Assembly: GCA_019828595.1 (NCBI GenBank)
Contig: JAHQRK010000036.1
Span: 186,001-250,000 of the forward strand
Origin: Aphanomyces cochlioides
Lineage: Eukaryota; Oomycota; Saprolegniomycetes; Saprolegniales; Verrucalvaceae
Reading direction: 5' to 3'
DNA: 64,000 bases
The translations under genes and the position numbers were made by a program. The notes under the pieces are model-generated. The model was not told where the DNA came from, did not search any database, and was given only the letters and a program-made list of their open reading frames with translations. Of this stretch, positions 53,586 through 64,000 are shown piece after piece. Each line of letters starts with the position of its first letter. The stretch's first letter is position 1.

Positions 53586-55969
53586 CTAATTTCCCATCTT
53601 GATCTGCTTGTGAATAATGCTCGACAGGATAAGTGCTGTAGGTCGTTCGTCGGGGCTACTGGATATGCATTGCATGGCCATGTCGCGGATCCACTCGGGC
53701 ATTGTGTTGGAGAACGCGGGCTTGATCGTCGCCGCGATGACCATTCCCATGATCGCAGTGTCCACGAGTGGCTTGCCGTTCTTGCGATTCGTCATGTCGG
53801 CGTATGGAATCTTGTGCGAGTCCATCTCGGACAAGATCATGCCGAAGGAATACGCGTCGGCCGCGACGGAGTAGTGGTTGAGTTGCAAGATCTCAGGGGC
53901 CATCCAGAGATACGTCCCGACGCCGACGGTCATGGTTTCCTGCGTGTCTTCCTTGGACAAACCAAAGTCCGTCAACTTGGCACCCTTCGTCGAATCCATC
54001 AAGACGTTGCGCGACTTGAGATCTCGATGGATGACCGGCAACGAATGCAGATACGCCAAGCCATCGACGATGTTGGCCATCACGTGGATCTTCTCTCTCC
54101 ATGTAAACTCGTCGGGAGTTCTCGTCGTCAAGTTGTCGCGCAAGTCGCCGGCGTCCATGAACTCCAAGATGCATTCCAAGTCGGACGGCTGGTCCCAGCA
54201 ACACCCGATGAGTTTGATCACAAAAGGCGACGTGAAGCTAATGGAGTCCAAGTGAGATGGACGAGAGAGCGACTCGAGTGTACCTGGCGATGAGTTTGAT
54301 CTCGTCAATCAAGACTTGGACTTCCTTGACACCGACGCGACTGCTGATCAATCTCTTGATCGCGACGGGATCGCTCTTGTACGTGCCATAGAAGACGTCT
54401 GCGAAAGCTCCTCATGCAAGTTTCTTTCCAAGGACGACATCACTTTGGTTGAGCTGGTGGAGTGTGAGCTGGGAGAGATCAAGTCCCATCGTGCTGTCTC
54501 CGATGAATCGAGTGCTGCTGCCATCTTGGCCGTGTCGCCGCCTTGGGATCTCGTGCCAGGGAGAGCACGATAGTGCTGGTGGGTGTCTCGCATGCGGTGG
54601 CGATAAGAACCACGGCACCGACGCTCAAACCAGCGACGAGCCCCAGTCGCAACGAGGATAAGATTTTCGAGAGGAAGAGCGTACTTGATGAAGAATTGAC
54701 TCGCTGAGGACTTGGCGAGGTGGTGGTCGAGTTGACAACACAGACGGTGGAGGTTTGGTTGTTGACATCAGCGTGCATCTCCCACAACTGCGTGACGACG
54801 CCTCCAGCAGCATCGCAGAGGGTTTTATTTTGCACTATCGTGGCGTTGGTAGCCGTAGGAGGTGCTGTTGTACGTGCTGAATTTGAGATTTTGCGCCGGC
54901 GAGAGTGCATTAAGCGCCGCGTAGGTCTCCTGGTCGACGACAAAGTTGACGTGATTGTCGCTCTGGAACATGCTACAAACTGTTCAAGGCGCGTGGAGAA
55001 GAGGCAGTTTACATGCTCCGGAGGGTTTTCTTGGAGAAGCTCACGTTCTGAAGCGACGTCAACGTTGTGTTGTGCAGGACACTGCGGTCAATGTCATGAC
55101 CAAATCGCAAGGAGTTCCATCAAGCGCTGCCCGAGTTGATGGAGAGGTTACAAATCGTAGATGGTTGGCGAGAGCGGGGATGGAATGTTCACCATGCCAT
55201 TCCAAGCGATCCATCTAATGGAGTTTGGCACAGACGACAGCATCAATGACGTACAATTGATTCAACTGCGTCGACATTGTGATGGAGGTCGGTAGTGTTG
55301 TCACTGGCACCTTGTAGAGATACCTTCAAGGTGTTCAAACATGCCGTCAAGATGCATGGACAGACGTACAGCGATCGAAAGCTTGGATGGAGCACAATGG
55401 CATCGAGGTTCATGCGATTGAAATAGTAGATAGGAAGGTCTTGTTGAGGATCGTGTTGTTCCATTGTGACAAGTCGCCGACGGCGTCGATGAAGTCCATG
55501 CCGTAGTCTCGTCCGTCGATCATGGCGTACGTCACATGGTCGCTTGGATATTTTAACAAGCTCGACGTGGCGTTCACAATGCGGCATTCGTTGTCCACGA
55601 CGCATTCGCCCGTCGTGTTCTGACAGATCAGCTCTGCCGTCAAGATGCGGCTGGCGTTCAGTGTATGGACAATCGCCTGGGAGTTGAATCGTCGACATGG
55701 CAGCTGTGAGATCGAGGACAGATTTGGAAATGGCATCATCGCGCTCTTGTTTCTGTCGTGCACGAACATGCACAGCAGTCGTGGGAAGCACAACCTGTCA
55801 TCAAACAACAACATTCGAGAGCCACATGGTCAAAAGCTGTCGAAGGATCTCCGCCATGACGACGAACGCATGGAGACAACTGAGTTATCGACACTCGGGA
55901 TGAAGCTAGCTGTAGCTGGACAATGGTTGGAGAGGGAATAGAGCTGAGAGCCCACACAAGGAACAACAC
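53586..55969 (-). pseudogene. LRR receptor-like TKL kinase, probably inactivated
   Basis: The ectodomain has Cys and N-glycosylation sites (CQNTTGECVVDNECRIVNAT, about 55610) and exon-sized LRR pieces (NRMNLDAIVLHPSFRSL; NGMVNIPSPLSPTIYDL). A transmembrane helix (LRLGLVAGLSVGAVVLIAT) lies near 54610. The kinase part starts near 54440 with DVVLGKKLA, followed by an in-frame TGA at 54412-54414 exactly before the glycine-loop GAFADVFYG and the Lys motif PVAIKRL. After an intron at about 54240-54285 the frame 53586-54308 carries ECILEFMDAGDL, VIHRDLKSRNVL, LTDFGLSKED and APEILQLNHYSVAADAYSFG. Frames between TM and kinase also do not join simply. A sequence error could explain the TGA. The 5' end is uncertain. 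Confidence 0.65.
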
Positions 55970-56648
55970 CGACAGCGACGACTGGGCTTGTTCTGTTGCA
56001 TGCTGTCAGCTCGGTGGATATGTCGAGCCCATTAGGTTGATGCAACTTCTGCTGTACGACACAACCTGGACAACAAGATAGGAAGCTTTAAATGAGTTGT
56101 CACGAGCAGTATGATGGAATTACAAACGACCGACATGGCCAGAGGGATGGAGGCGTGGTGTCGAGTGCACGTGGATCTACAGTGCATTTCCCACTCCTAT
56201 TGCATTAAGACGACGAAAGATGTGAGCTCCTACATGGTACCAAAGAGATAAGTTGTCCATGGCGACTGTGCAAGTCTTCCAGCATTGCTTGACTAGCCTG
56301 GCATGATGAACACAGTCAGAAGAGCGTTGCTGGACGAATTTCTCCTTGTGAGTGAGAGTGTCAGGGGTTGTCTTGGGGATCCCTGTGGAGGAATTCTTCA
56401 GCATCGCGTGGATTTGGAGGACACGACTTGTTGACAACGATGAGGAATGGTTGGAAAGGCGAGTGGTTTGGAATAATATGCCGTGGATCTATTACATCCT
56501 TACCGATTCCAAGCCAAATCTTGCGTGTGATCGACGACAAGCCGCCTCAGGAACGGCTGAAAGAATTTATCGGCGTCGCGGTCCTCCTCGTAGCAATAGT
56601 ACACGCTTGGCTGGTCATGCGATGTCTAATCGACGTCGTCAGAGGACT
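55970..56648. other. Intergenic, no gene seen
   Basis: About 680 bp between the receptor kinase start and the dymeclin stop, both minus strand. Short frames on both strands without recognisable motifs. Confidence 0.4.
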
Positions 56649-58978
56649 CTAAAGATAAAAAGTTACCGAAGGAGCCAGCTTTTTGCAGCCCAATTGGATA
56701 ATTTCGTAAACTTGTTCGACGCTCAGCGACGGCGGTAGCTCGTCATTGTCATGCTCGCTGGTGCCTTCTTGGTCGACAATGGCCTTTAAATACGCAACGA
56801 CGCCTTGGATCAGTGCGCCATCGTCTCGTACACTGTCGTTTGGATGATCTTGGAGTAAATCCAAGACTTTGCTTGCATGTAGCAACGAATACATCTACAC
56901 AATCGGCGTCAGAGTCTTCAAAACCACCAGCATCATGAAAAACCAGTTGCGCATTGTACGGAAGAAGTCGCGCGGAGCAACAGCAGAGTTCCAAGTTGGC
57001 TAAAAGAAGACGAATGCTGGTCAAATACGCTTCTTGGGAGTCCCAATCGGTTGCTGCGCGGAATTGTCGCTCTTTCTTGACCAAGTGGGTCAAGAGCAGC
57101 ACCAAACTTTGTGCTGCCGTCTGATGCAAGTGTTTGGCGAACTGCATGACGTTCCACATTGTCGAGAAGGCCGCGATATGGACAAAAGGGTCTTTGTAGA
57201 CAGCCAGGTTGGCTTTAACGACGCGGCAAAGTAAGATCAAGACAATACTACCGACCGACACATCGCACATGTATCGTTCTGTGTACCAAAGGACAGGATC
57301 CGTCACCTAGACGTCATTTAGCCATCGTATTCACCAGATTCCCAGCGGAGAAAGAGCGTGTAGAGCGTCTCCTACCTGGCTTTGATGGAGAGTTTGCACC
57401 AAGATAGGATTTTCCGTCAAATACAAGAGGACGACCAAGTACATGTAGAGCTTATCGCCGGATTTACAAGTGTACAAGGCTTCCAGCAGCGGCAAGACCT
57501 ACAAGAATATAAGCTTAGTGAAAGGAGGTTTGGTATCATCGACTAACGAAGTGATCGACGTCGAGGGGACGGCATAATGCATCGCGGAAGAGAGGATTGA
57601 GCGTCAAACAATAGTATAACAGCGTGATATTGAACTCGAGGTCCATTTTCCTACAAAGGAGATGGAATCGATGATACCCCAGCCAAGGAACATGGAATTA
57701 CCTGCCCATGACGGACGCCAGCTGTGAAAATGGAATCCCGTGCGCTGCTGTGGACTCATCGCGGTCAGCCAAGTTGTGCAGTGCGTCTCGAAAGGCATTC
57801 TGGTCACTACAAACGTCCATGTGGTGAGTTTCGAATGGACACCGAATAGAAAGAGCATACTGCCTGGAAGAAACAAGGACGAGCAAGAGGAGAACACTTC
57901 GATCTGCAATAGGAAACACTTCCGTCTCGGTGAAATAGTCCACGACGCTCCATTTGGACGCAGAAGCTTGAGAACTCCATAAAATTCAGGATAGAAGGGT
58001 AGATTGTACCAGGCAGCACTGCTAATGCAGCGATAGCAGAAGCAGCATCACGGCGAGGAGCTGGCATTTGGTCCAAGTACGAAAGGAGGAGCCGTTTGAC
58101 GAGTCCTGTGGCCCAAACGATAGATTTACCACGTTCTTGGAGCGCAGCATGGTGCAGAACAAAGTCCAAGAAGGTAGATGACGTCCCAAGAACCAAGACG
58201 GTGTTCAGAGCTTCGAGATAGAGGTCATAGGTATCTTCACTACGCAAAATGTCCGTAGGACGAGGGGAACTATGATGGATTCGTACTTGGGAGCTTCTAG
58301 TAGGACAAGGAAGAGCGTATCGACGAATTCAAACGCGACGTCGTCCACTACAAAGCGATGAAAGTTCTCTCTCCAGCTAAAAGAAGCGTACGTAGGATGT
58401 CAAACGATGGTTCTAGGTTTAAAGTTGGTCGCCTTTCTACTAGTATGAAGGTCATATCAAAGCAATCAACATCGTTGCATACCGAGGACGGCTGTAAGAT
58501 CCTTAGATGCACCCTCAGCCTTTAGATAGGTCCAAATATCTCCACTAGATTGGATAAACTCCTGGCAAAAGGATCGGACGACCACAAGGACATTGACAAT
58601 CTGCGGTAGCTCGGTCGCTACAACTTTTGTTGCAGCGTTGGGTTCCTTCCACGACCTTGCAAAGCGCATACATCGCGTGAGATGGCGGACGAGCATTCTG
58701 AAATTGCCACTGTCGAGCGTGTTCTTTGCTGGGGTCCAATTAGTCAAGTACTCCAGGGAAATCGTACCAAAGTTGTGAGCGTATCGTCGGAAAAATGGCT
58801 GCAAAACATCGGTTTGCATGTTCAGGAGAGGCTGCTGGACAGCGAAAAATGTACTCCACACATTATCACTCATCATATATGGCTGAGGGCTCACAATCTT
58901 GTCCAGAGCGAGCGTCTGTGCGGCGTCAAAGATGGACGCAGAGGAAGTCGATCCATCGCTCGAAGGTTGATTCCCCAT
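56649..58978 (-). CDS. DYM: Dymeclin
   Basis: Golgi-associated protein of membrane traffic. It starts MGNQPSSDGS, an N-myristoylation-type Met-Gly start as in animal dymeclin, and the ATG at 58978 was chosen over a Met seven codons upstream for this reason. Multi-exon, with introns of about 45 bp. Matching blocks in order: DNVWSTFFAVQQPL (N-terminal); ADRSVLLLLVLVSS near 57890; LWYTERYMCDVSVGSIVLIL near 57280, like the WYSER block of DYM; NAQLVYSLLHASKVLDLL across an intron at about 56890; and LSVEQVYEIIQLGCKKL near the end, the most conserved C-terminal motif. Exact internal exon ends were not all resolved. Confidence 0.85.
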
Positions 58979-59616
58979 GGTAAAAAATAATGCTCCCAAA
59001 TAAAGAAAATAAATAAGAAATAAGAAAAAAAGTCGAATAATTTCGTATTTTGTATTTCTCAGTTAAAAATATATTGTGTTTCAATAATTGTCTACTTGTA
59101 TTGTAAGACAATAAATATATTGATAATGAACGCAATACAATATTAACTTGTGAACATTCGCTGGCGCGCAATGCTGTTTACCACTAGAAATCAATGTATC
59201 CAATTGTTAGTTTTGAGATAGCGCATTGCCATGAAAAAAGCCGATTGTTAAGCGCCAATATTGATAGACTAATGTTGATATTGTGTCTAGAAAAAAACTG
59301 GAATCTTGCAAAGAAAATATCGACGCAGCCATTTTGACGCAAAAATGACGCAATACAAACTTCAAATGAAATGAAATTGAATACTTCGAACATGTTTTTC
59401 AAACATTTAAAACGTTTGAAATTACACTATTTAACGTTCATGATCGAGAAAATGCTTGCGTAAACCTTAAATAGTGTATGCGTCAGATAATTGAAACATT
59501 TTCGAAACATCTCAAAACTCCAGTTTTGGACCCAAACGACAATATATTGAAAACTATTTTTGAAATTGTTTTTTTCAATTTTCGGCCGATTTCTTCGCAT
59601 TTCCAAATTTGAGAAA
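58979..59616. other. AT-rich divergent promoter region
   Basis: About 640 bp, markedly AT-rich with no coding frame of interest, between dymeclin (minus) and HscB (plus). It must serve as promoter for both. Confidence 0.5.
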
Positions 59617-60541
59617 ATGTGGCGCGCACTGACAAGATGGACAGGACGATCTCGCGGAGGATCGATTCGGCGCTTTAGCACTCCTTGTGTGACGCTATCC
59701 AAGGAAGAGAAGAGTAGAGATGGCGCTGAATGCATTGTACTAACGATGTGCCTCTTAGATGTGTGCTGGAAGTGCGGAGCACAAACTGGTTGCTGTGAAT
59801 TTTTTTGTGCGGCTTGCAATCACATTCAACCTTTGCGAGCTGAAGGAGCTTGCAACTACTTCAAGATCTTTGGCATGTACGTAAACCGTGTCTGTTCGAA
59901 TGTAGGCTGACGGTTTGTTCTGAAGTCCTGAATCGTTTGCGATTGATGCCAAGAAAGTGGAGCAGCTGTACTGGTCCTTGCAAAAGAAGATGCATCCCGA
60001 CTTGTATGGATCGAAGTCCCAGGTTATCGCGCTTGAAATCGCACGCAGGGTGAGTTGAACGTTGTGTTGTAGATGGAGCAAAACATGTCGATTGAAAACT
60101 CGTCGCTGGTCAATACAGCCTACAATTTACTCAAAGCGCCGACGACCCGCGCCAATTACTTGGTAGTCACCGTGTGGATCAAAGACATGACCTTTTTAGC
60201 TCCACTTGCATGGTATTGATGCCCTCAGCGACAGTTCCACGTTTGTTGATCCTGCAGTTTTGATGCAAATCATGGAAGCTCGGTACACATTTTACCTCTG
60301 CTTAGGAGCTTTGGCTCAGCCCCATCCTAGCGAAGAGATTGAAGAGTGCGAGTCAATTGAGGAGCTTGATGAGCACAAGAGAGCCAACGCCAAGCAGATT
60401 GAAAGTTGTATTCGAGAGCTCACTGAAGCATTCGACACGAACGAAGATTTTGAGAAGTCCAAGAGATTGACCGTGGAACTGCAGTATCTCGTGAAGCTCA
60501 GCGACGCCATTCTAGAGAGAGAAGAAGCTCTTGACGCATGA
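59617..60541 (+). CDS. HscB/Jac1-type mitochondrial J-domain co-chaperone
   Basis: Delivers the ISCU scaffold to a mitochondrial Hsp70 for iron-sulphur cluster transfer. Five exons (59617-59713, 59759-59876, 59926-60022, 60073-60162, 60200-60541) join in frame to 247 residues. The first intron shows a perfect TACTAAC branch site. The N-terminus is basic with RRFS, like a matrix presequence. A four-cysteine motif CWKCG...FFCAAC, as in animal HSCB, precedes the J domain with the catalytic KKMHPDLYG, then SSLVNTAYNLLKAPTTRANYLLHL. The C-terminal ISCU-binding domain is helical (LMQIMEARYTFY onward). It is convergent with the tryptophanyl-tRNA synthetase, 42 bp apart. Confidence 0.93.
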
Positions 60542-60583
60542 AAGCCAAAACATCTCGTGATTCAATGAAACAAACGATGAAGT

Positions 60584-62261
60584 CTAGAACTCCAAAGGTC
60601 GGACACGCATGAATTCCCGCACGTCGTCGTCCGTCAAAGCTGCACGCTTGGCTTGGAACGCCTTGTTGGTTTCGGCCATAACTTGGATCAATCGTTCCTT
60701 CACGACGCTCGACATCATGCGGCCGCTGCCGTATTCTTCAGCAATGTGGGCCAACTCGGCATCGTCTTCCAGCATGAATGTCAAGTACTGGTACGGGATG
60801 TCCACTTCGAGGTTTGCGCCGTACTTTTCGTGATCAGCCTTGGTTTCTCCGCCCCCACTAAAAGCATATTGGCGAACCTTTTCGGCCACGACTTCATCCG
60901 AGTCTGAAATGTACACCGTGGCCGCTGCAACACTGCCGCTCATCTTGGTGGACGCACCTTGCAAGGCAGGCAAAAATTTGGAGAAGATGAGCGTTGGCTT
61001 TAGGTAGCCTATCCGGGGGGCGACATCTCGCGTCATACGGAAGTACGGATCTTGGTCAATAGCGCAAGGAATCAAGCAGCGCATGTCCGTTCGACCCGAG
61101 AATGGAATGGGAAACGTCTGAGGGAACGATGGGCACGCTTGGACGGCGGGAAACGCCGACTTGCCGATGTTGTCACTTCCTGAAAAGCCAAAGATGCCGC
61201 GGACTTGATTGTATGTGACACACTTTTGGATCTTGAGGATCTCAGGGTACATCGTGTGGATATAATCCTAAAAGGCGAAGGATATAGCTCAAGTACAAGA
61301 AGGATAAGACATACGGCATTGCGGAAGATGAAAGTCTTCTTGGGGTCAAAGCCGCAGGCAATGATATCTTTGCAATTTTCCCACGCCATTTTTTCGCTTT
61401 CTTCCAGAGTTTGGTCCTTGAAGAGGAACTTCTCATCGTCCGTCAATTGAATCACGAGCGGCACGTCGAACACTTTCTGCAACCATGCCGTAAAGGTGAA
61501 TGGAATTAAGTGCCCAATATGCAAACTGCCGGAGGATGGACCACGGCCAGTGTACAAGTAGAACTTTTGACCCTTCTCGTACAAGTCGAGGATCTCGTTC
61601 AACTCGCGATGGGCAAAGAAATATCCACGGCGGAGATAGCGATGTGCTGGAACCTACAAAGATCAATTTAAGGCGGAAGAGAAAGGTGGGGCAGTACCCC
61701 AGTGAGACGTTCAATGCGCTCCACGAGATCCTTGGTCAATGACGAGCAACCAAACGATGCAATCAACTTGTCATAATCAACACCGTCTTCCGCTTCGACT
61801 TCCCAAGGCGTGACGGTTTGACCACCAGAAGTGCCGTGGAGAGCGGTGTGGTGGGCATACTTTGCTTGACGCATGATGAGTTGCGCGGGAGATGGCAAAG
61901 CAGCACCGCTTTCAGGACGACCCGTGGGGGATGGCTTTGCGGGTTTCTTGGGTTGGGTTTTCTCCTTGGGCGCAGAGGCAGCCGCAGCCTTTTCAGCGAG
62001 TTTCTTTTCCTTCTTCAGTTGACTCTTGGATTTCTCTCCATCGGCCTTCTTTTCACCTTCGGGCTTCTTTTCTTCCTTTGGCGCCTTGGCTGCCTTGGGA
62101 GCAGCAGGAGGCTTGTACTCTTGACCAGTTGCAGTCTTATAGTCTTCCTTGAGCTGCTTGAGCTCTGCCAACTGGGCTTGGAAGTCTTGCTTGCTGCTCT
62201 TCAATTGACGGATTTCATCGCCTTTCGCCACGATCGCTGCTTCCAACGCTGGAGCGTCCAT
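60584..62261 (-). CDS. Tryptophanyl-tRNA synthetase, cytosolic type with WHEP domain
   Basis: Charges tRNA-Trp. Three exons with introns at about 61636-61695 and 61269-61318. The first ATG of the core protein is 62261 ([11 protein letters not shown]). Residues 1-50 form a WHEP-type helical hairpin ([20 protein letters not shown]), then a Lys/Ala/Pro-rich linker of about 60 residues. The catalytic domain has the HIGH motif as [22 protein letters not shown], and the KMSKS loop as [31 protein letters not shown] and [12 protein letters not shown] match eukaryotic TrpRS. The C-terminus is [11 protein letters not shown]. Confidence 0.95.
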
Positions 62262-63560
62262 GATGGCAATCAACTTGTGGTGGTCGTCATAAAACACCAA
62301 AATATAAAAACAAGGTATATATATATACAAAAGTCAAGCTAAATATGGTCATTTATTTAAAATTTCCAGGTTTGTGGCTGCTGACAAGAGCAAGAAAATT
62401 CCATCGGCCACCAAGTTGACCTGTCAATTGAGAGAGGACATGCAGTCGCTCGGCTTCTGCACTTGAGAGACCTCCATAAACCCCGCGAAAGCATGCAGGC
62501 TAAGCTGTGTCATGGATATAGACGCAACCTGGTGTAGTTGCTCGAGAGGTTTGGATATCGTTGACATTTTCAAGCATACATCCATGGCTACAGCAGTGTT
62601 TTGGACGCTATACATATTCCATCCATGCTTGAGGGACGGATTCTGGCTTCTGATTGGTCAATTCCAATGATTTCCGGATAATGGGGTTGTTCATGCTTTT
62701 CGGATAAACTCAGGCAGGAACACCTTTTTCCAGGCAGAGATGAATCCATGTCTGCCTCAACAAGTCCGTTCCTGCTCGAAAAATACTTACCATTTACTCA
62801 CCTCTTGCGAATGTTTTGCGAACTGACAATTGATTGGATCATTTTTGAGACATTCAAGCCAGATTTTACAATCGACAACACCCACAATCAGCGTAGAAGT
62901 ACTGTAACAGCTACTGTTTATTTGCATCGATGTGGATGCTCTTCCTCACTGACATTGCTGGCTTTCAAGTTTGCTTAACTCAAGGAAAGGAGAGAAAAAG
63001 CATTCAGTTGTCTTTTTTGTCATGCCTGCTTCAGAAACATGAAGTGTGTATTTGCCTGTCGTTCTTCTGTTCTCGCTCAAGTTGATCCGTCTTTTGGCAG
63101 TGCGTCTCATGAATTGCTGATTGAACGGCAGGCACCTCGAATCGACGACTACGATTGCTTTGAGTTGTCATAACAAAGGCAAGTGAGTGAGCTGAATGTG
63201 ACGACTTACCGCTTCAGACAAAAGCGTGTCGAGTCAGTGGTTGATAATGATCTCAATTGAATACAAATGATGCGTTCTCTATGAATTGATTGTGCTGGAC
63301 ATTCCGAACAATATGGATGACGATGCACGATGCATGTACTGAATCATGTTCCTCATGTTTGACAATCTTGGAAGCACGATCTCTCGAGTAAATCTGTTGT
63401 GTGATTTGCGTGTCTTATGGCATCCGAATGATATCCAAGAATTTCAGATTCTTCATGAAGACGCACTGCCTACAGTATTGACAATGCTCGTGCCCATGCT
63501 GCTATAGATAAGACAAACACACCAATTTACTCAGTGACCAAGTTGTACAATATAGATGGG
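62262..63560. other. Intergenic, no gene seen
   Basis: About 1.3 kb between TrpRS and the last gene, both minus strand. The longest frames (about 75 codons) have no recognisable content. AATATAAAAACAAGG-type AT-rich DNA next to TrpRS is probably its promoter. Confidence 0.4.
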
Positions 63561-63881
63561 TTATTGAGAAGCCTTCTTTAACAAATCGTAGATTGTATGA
63601 TACGACATCTCGTCCACTCGGCGCTGAACAACTTGTCTATCATTGCAAGTTTGAAAAACTTTGCTGCATAGCTGATTGAAGCACGATTGGAACAACAAGT
63701 CACGTGCTTGCTGGCTCATTTTGACAATGTCAGGCTCATTTAAATTTGTGCAAGACAAAAGTTCTCGCATGACGGTTGATGCTTTGGAAAAGTTAACCTT
63801 CTCCGAGTTTTGCTGGAAATCGCGACGGCGTAGTTTTCTCAAAGGAACGGCATTGTCGACTGAGCGACCAGACCACCACAT
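63561..63881 (-). CDS. Small protein with a probable histone fold (NF-YC/POLE4-like)
   Basis: 106 residues from the only in-frame ATG near the start, at 63881; a stop codon lies four codons upstream, so this is complete unless an upstream exon exists. Residues 30-100 fit the histone-fold pattern: VNFSKASTVMRELL (helix 1), VKMSQQARDLLFQSCFNQLC (helix 2), then RQVVQRRVDEMSYHTIYDLL (loop 2 and helix 3). This resembles NF-YC, DPB4 or CHRAC subunits, which pair with another histone-fold partner. The call rests on residue pattern only; the name is not certain. Confidence 0.5.
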   Translation of the reverse strand: MWWSGRSVDNAVPLRKLRRRDFQQNSEKVNFSKASTVMRELLSCTNLNEPDIVKMSQQARDLLFQSCFNQLCSKVFQTCNDRQVVQRRVDEMSYHTIYDLLKKASQ

Positions 63882-64000
63882 TGTCCACAATCATAAGTTT
63901 TACTCGTTGGACATCGAACCTTTGCAGACGCTAGGCCTTGGTTCAGAGGTGTTACCGTCGAAGTTTGTGTTGGGCAAGGAGTTGGGGTGTTGGACTCATT

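Noticed and set aside
62748..62978. 76-codon plus-strand frame
   Set aside because: No recognisable content and no intron or neighbour support.

Overview
The window looks like nuclear DNA of an oomycete, probably a saprolegnialean such as Aphanomyces. This is inference. It rests on eukaryotic housekeeping genes split by 37-50 bp GT-AG introns, short intergenic gaps, receptor-like proteins with one leucine-rich repeat (LRR) per exon, and Ty3/gypsy elements in various states of decay. All CDS intervals below run from start to stop and include introns.

Layout. 1-9.4 kb: a very large coiled-coil protein fused in frame to a short, divergent actin-like domain, then a CSRNP-like protein and an ankyrin-DHHC palmitoyltransferase. 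9.6-22.9 kb: a tandem array of 10.4 nearly identical 1271 bp units. Each unit carries two divergently transcribed genes for small secreted Gly/Tyr-rich proteins around a 211 bp shared promoter, giving 11 minus-strand and 10 plus-strand copies; one plus-strand copy is frameshifted. 23-28.5 kb: VPS52, spermidine synthase, an ankyrin protein with a long low-complexity N-terminus, and NF-YB. 29-35.3 kb and 47.4-49.1 kb: an expanding MAPEG (membrane glutathione transferase-like) family, with three intact genes, one pseudogene and one 5'-truncated copy. Two of the intact genes sit tail-to-tail with paralogous LRR single-pass membrane proteins, so a two-gene module has been duplicated.

35.6-47 kb lies between the two modules and holds two broken gypsy elements on the minus strand. 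One is a chromodomain element whose integrase has lost its third catalytic region. The other is interrupted by a 190 bp AT-rich insert that carries the 5' half of a mitochondrial-type tRNA-Leu(UAG) and is flanked by a 47 bp duplication of the target. 50.7-62.3 kb: a retinoblastoma-related protein, an LRR receptor-like kinase that appears to carry a nonsense codon, dymeclin, HscB and tryptophanyl-tRNA synthetase. A small probable histone-fold protein lies near the right edge.

The most unusual content is the divergent secreted GY-protein array, followed by the coiled-coil/repeat/actin-like fusion and the mitochondrial DNA insertion. Family assignments come from reading motifs by eye; no database search was run.
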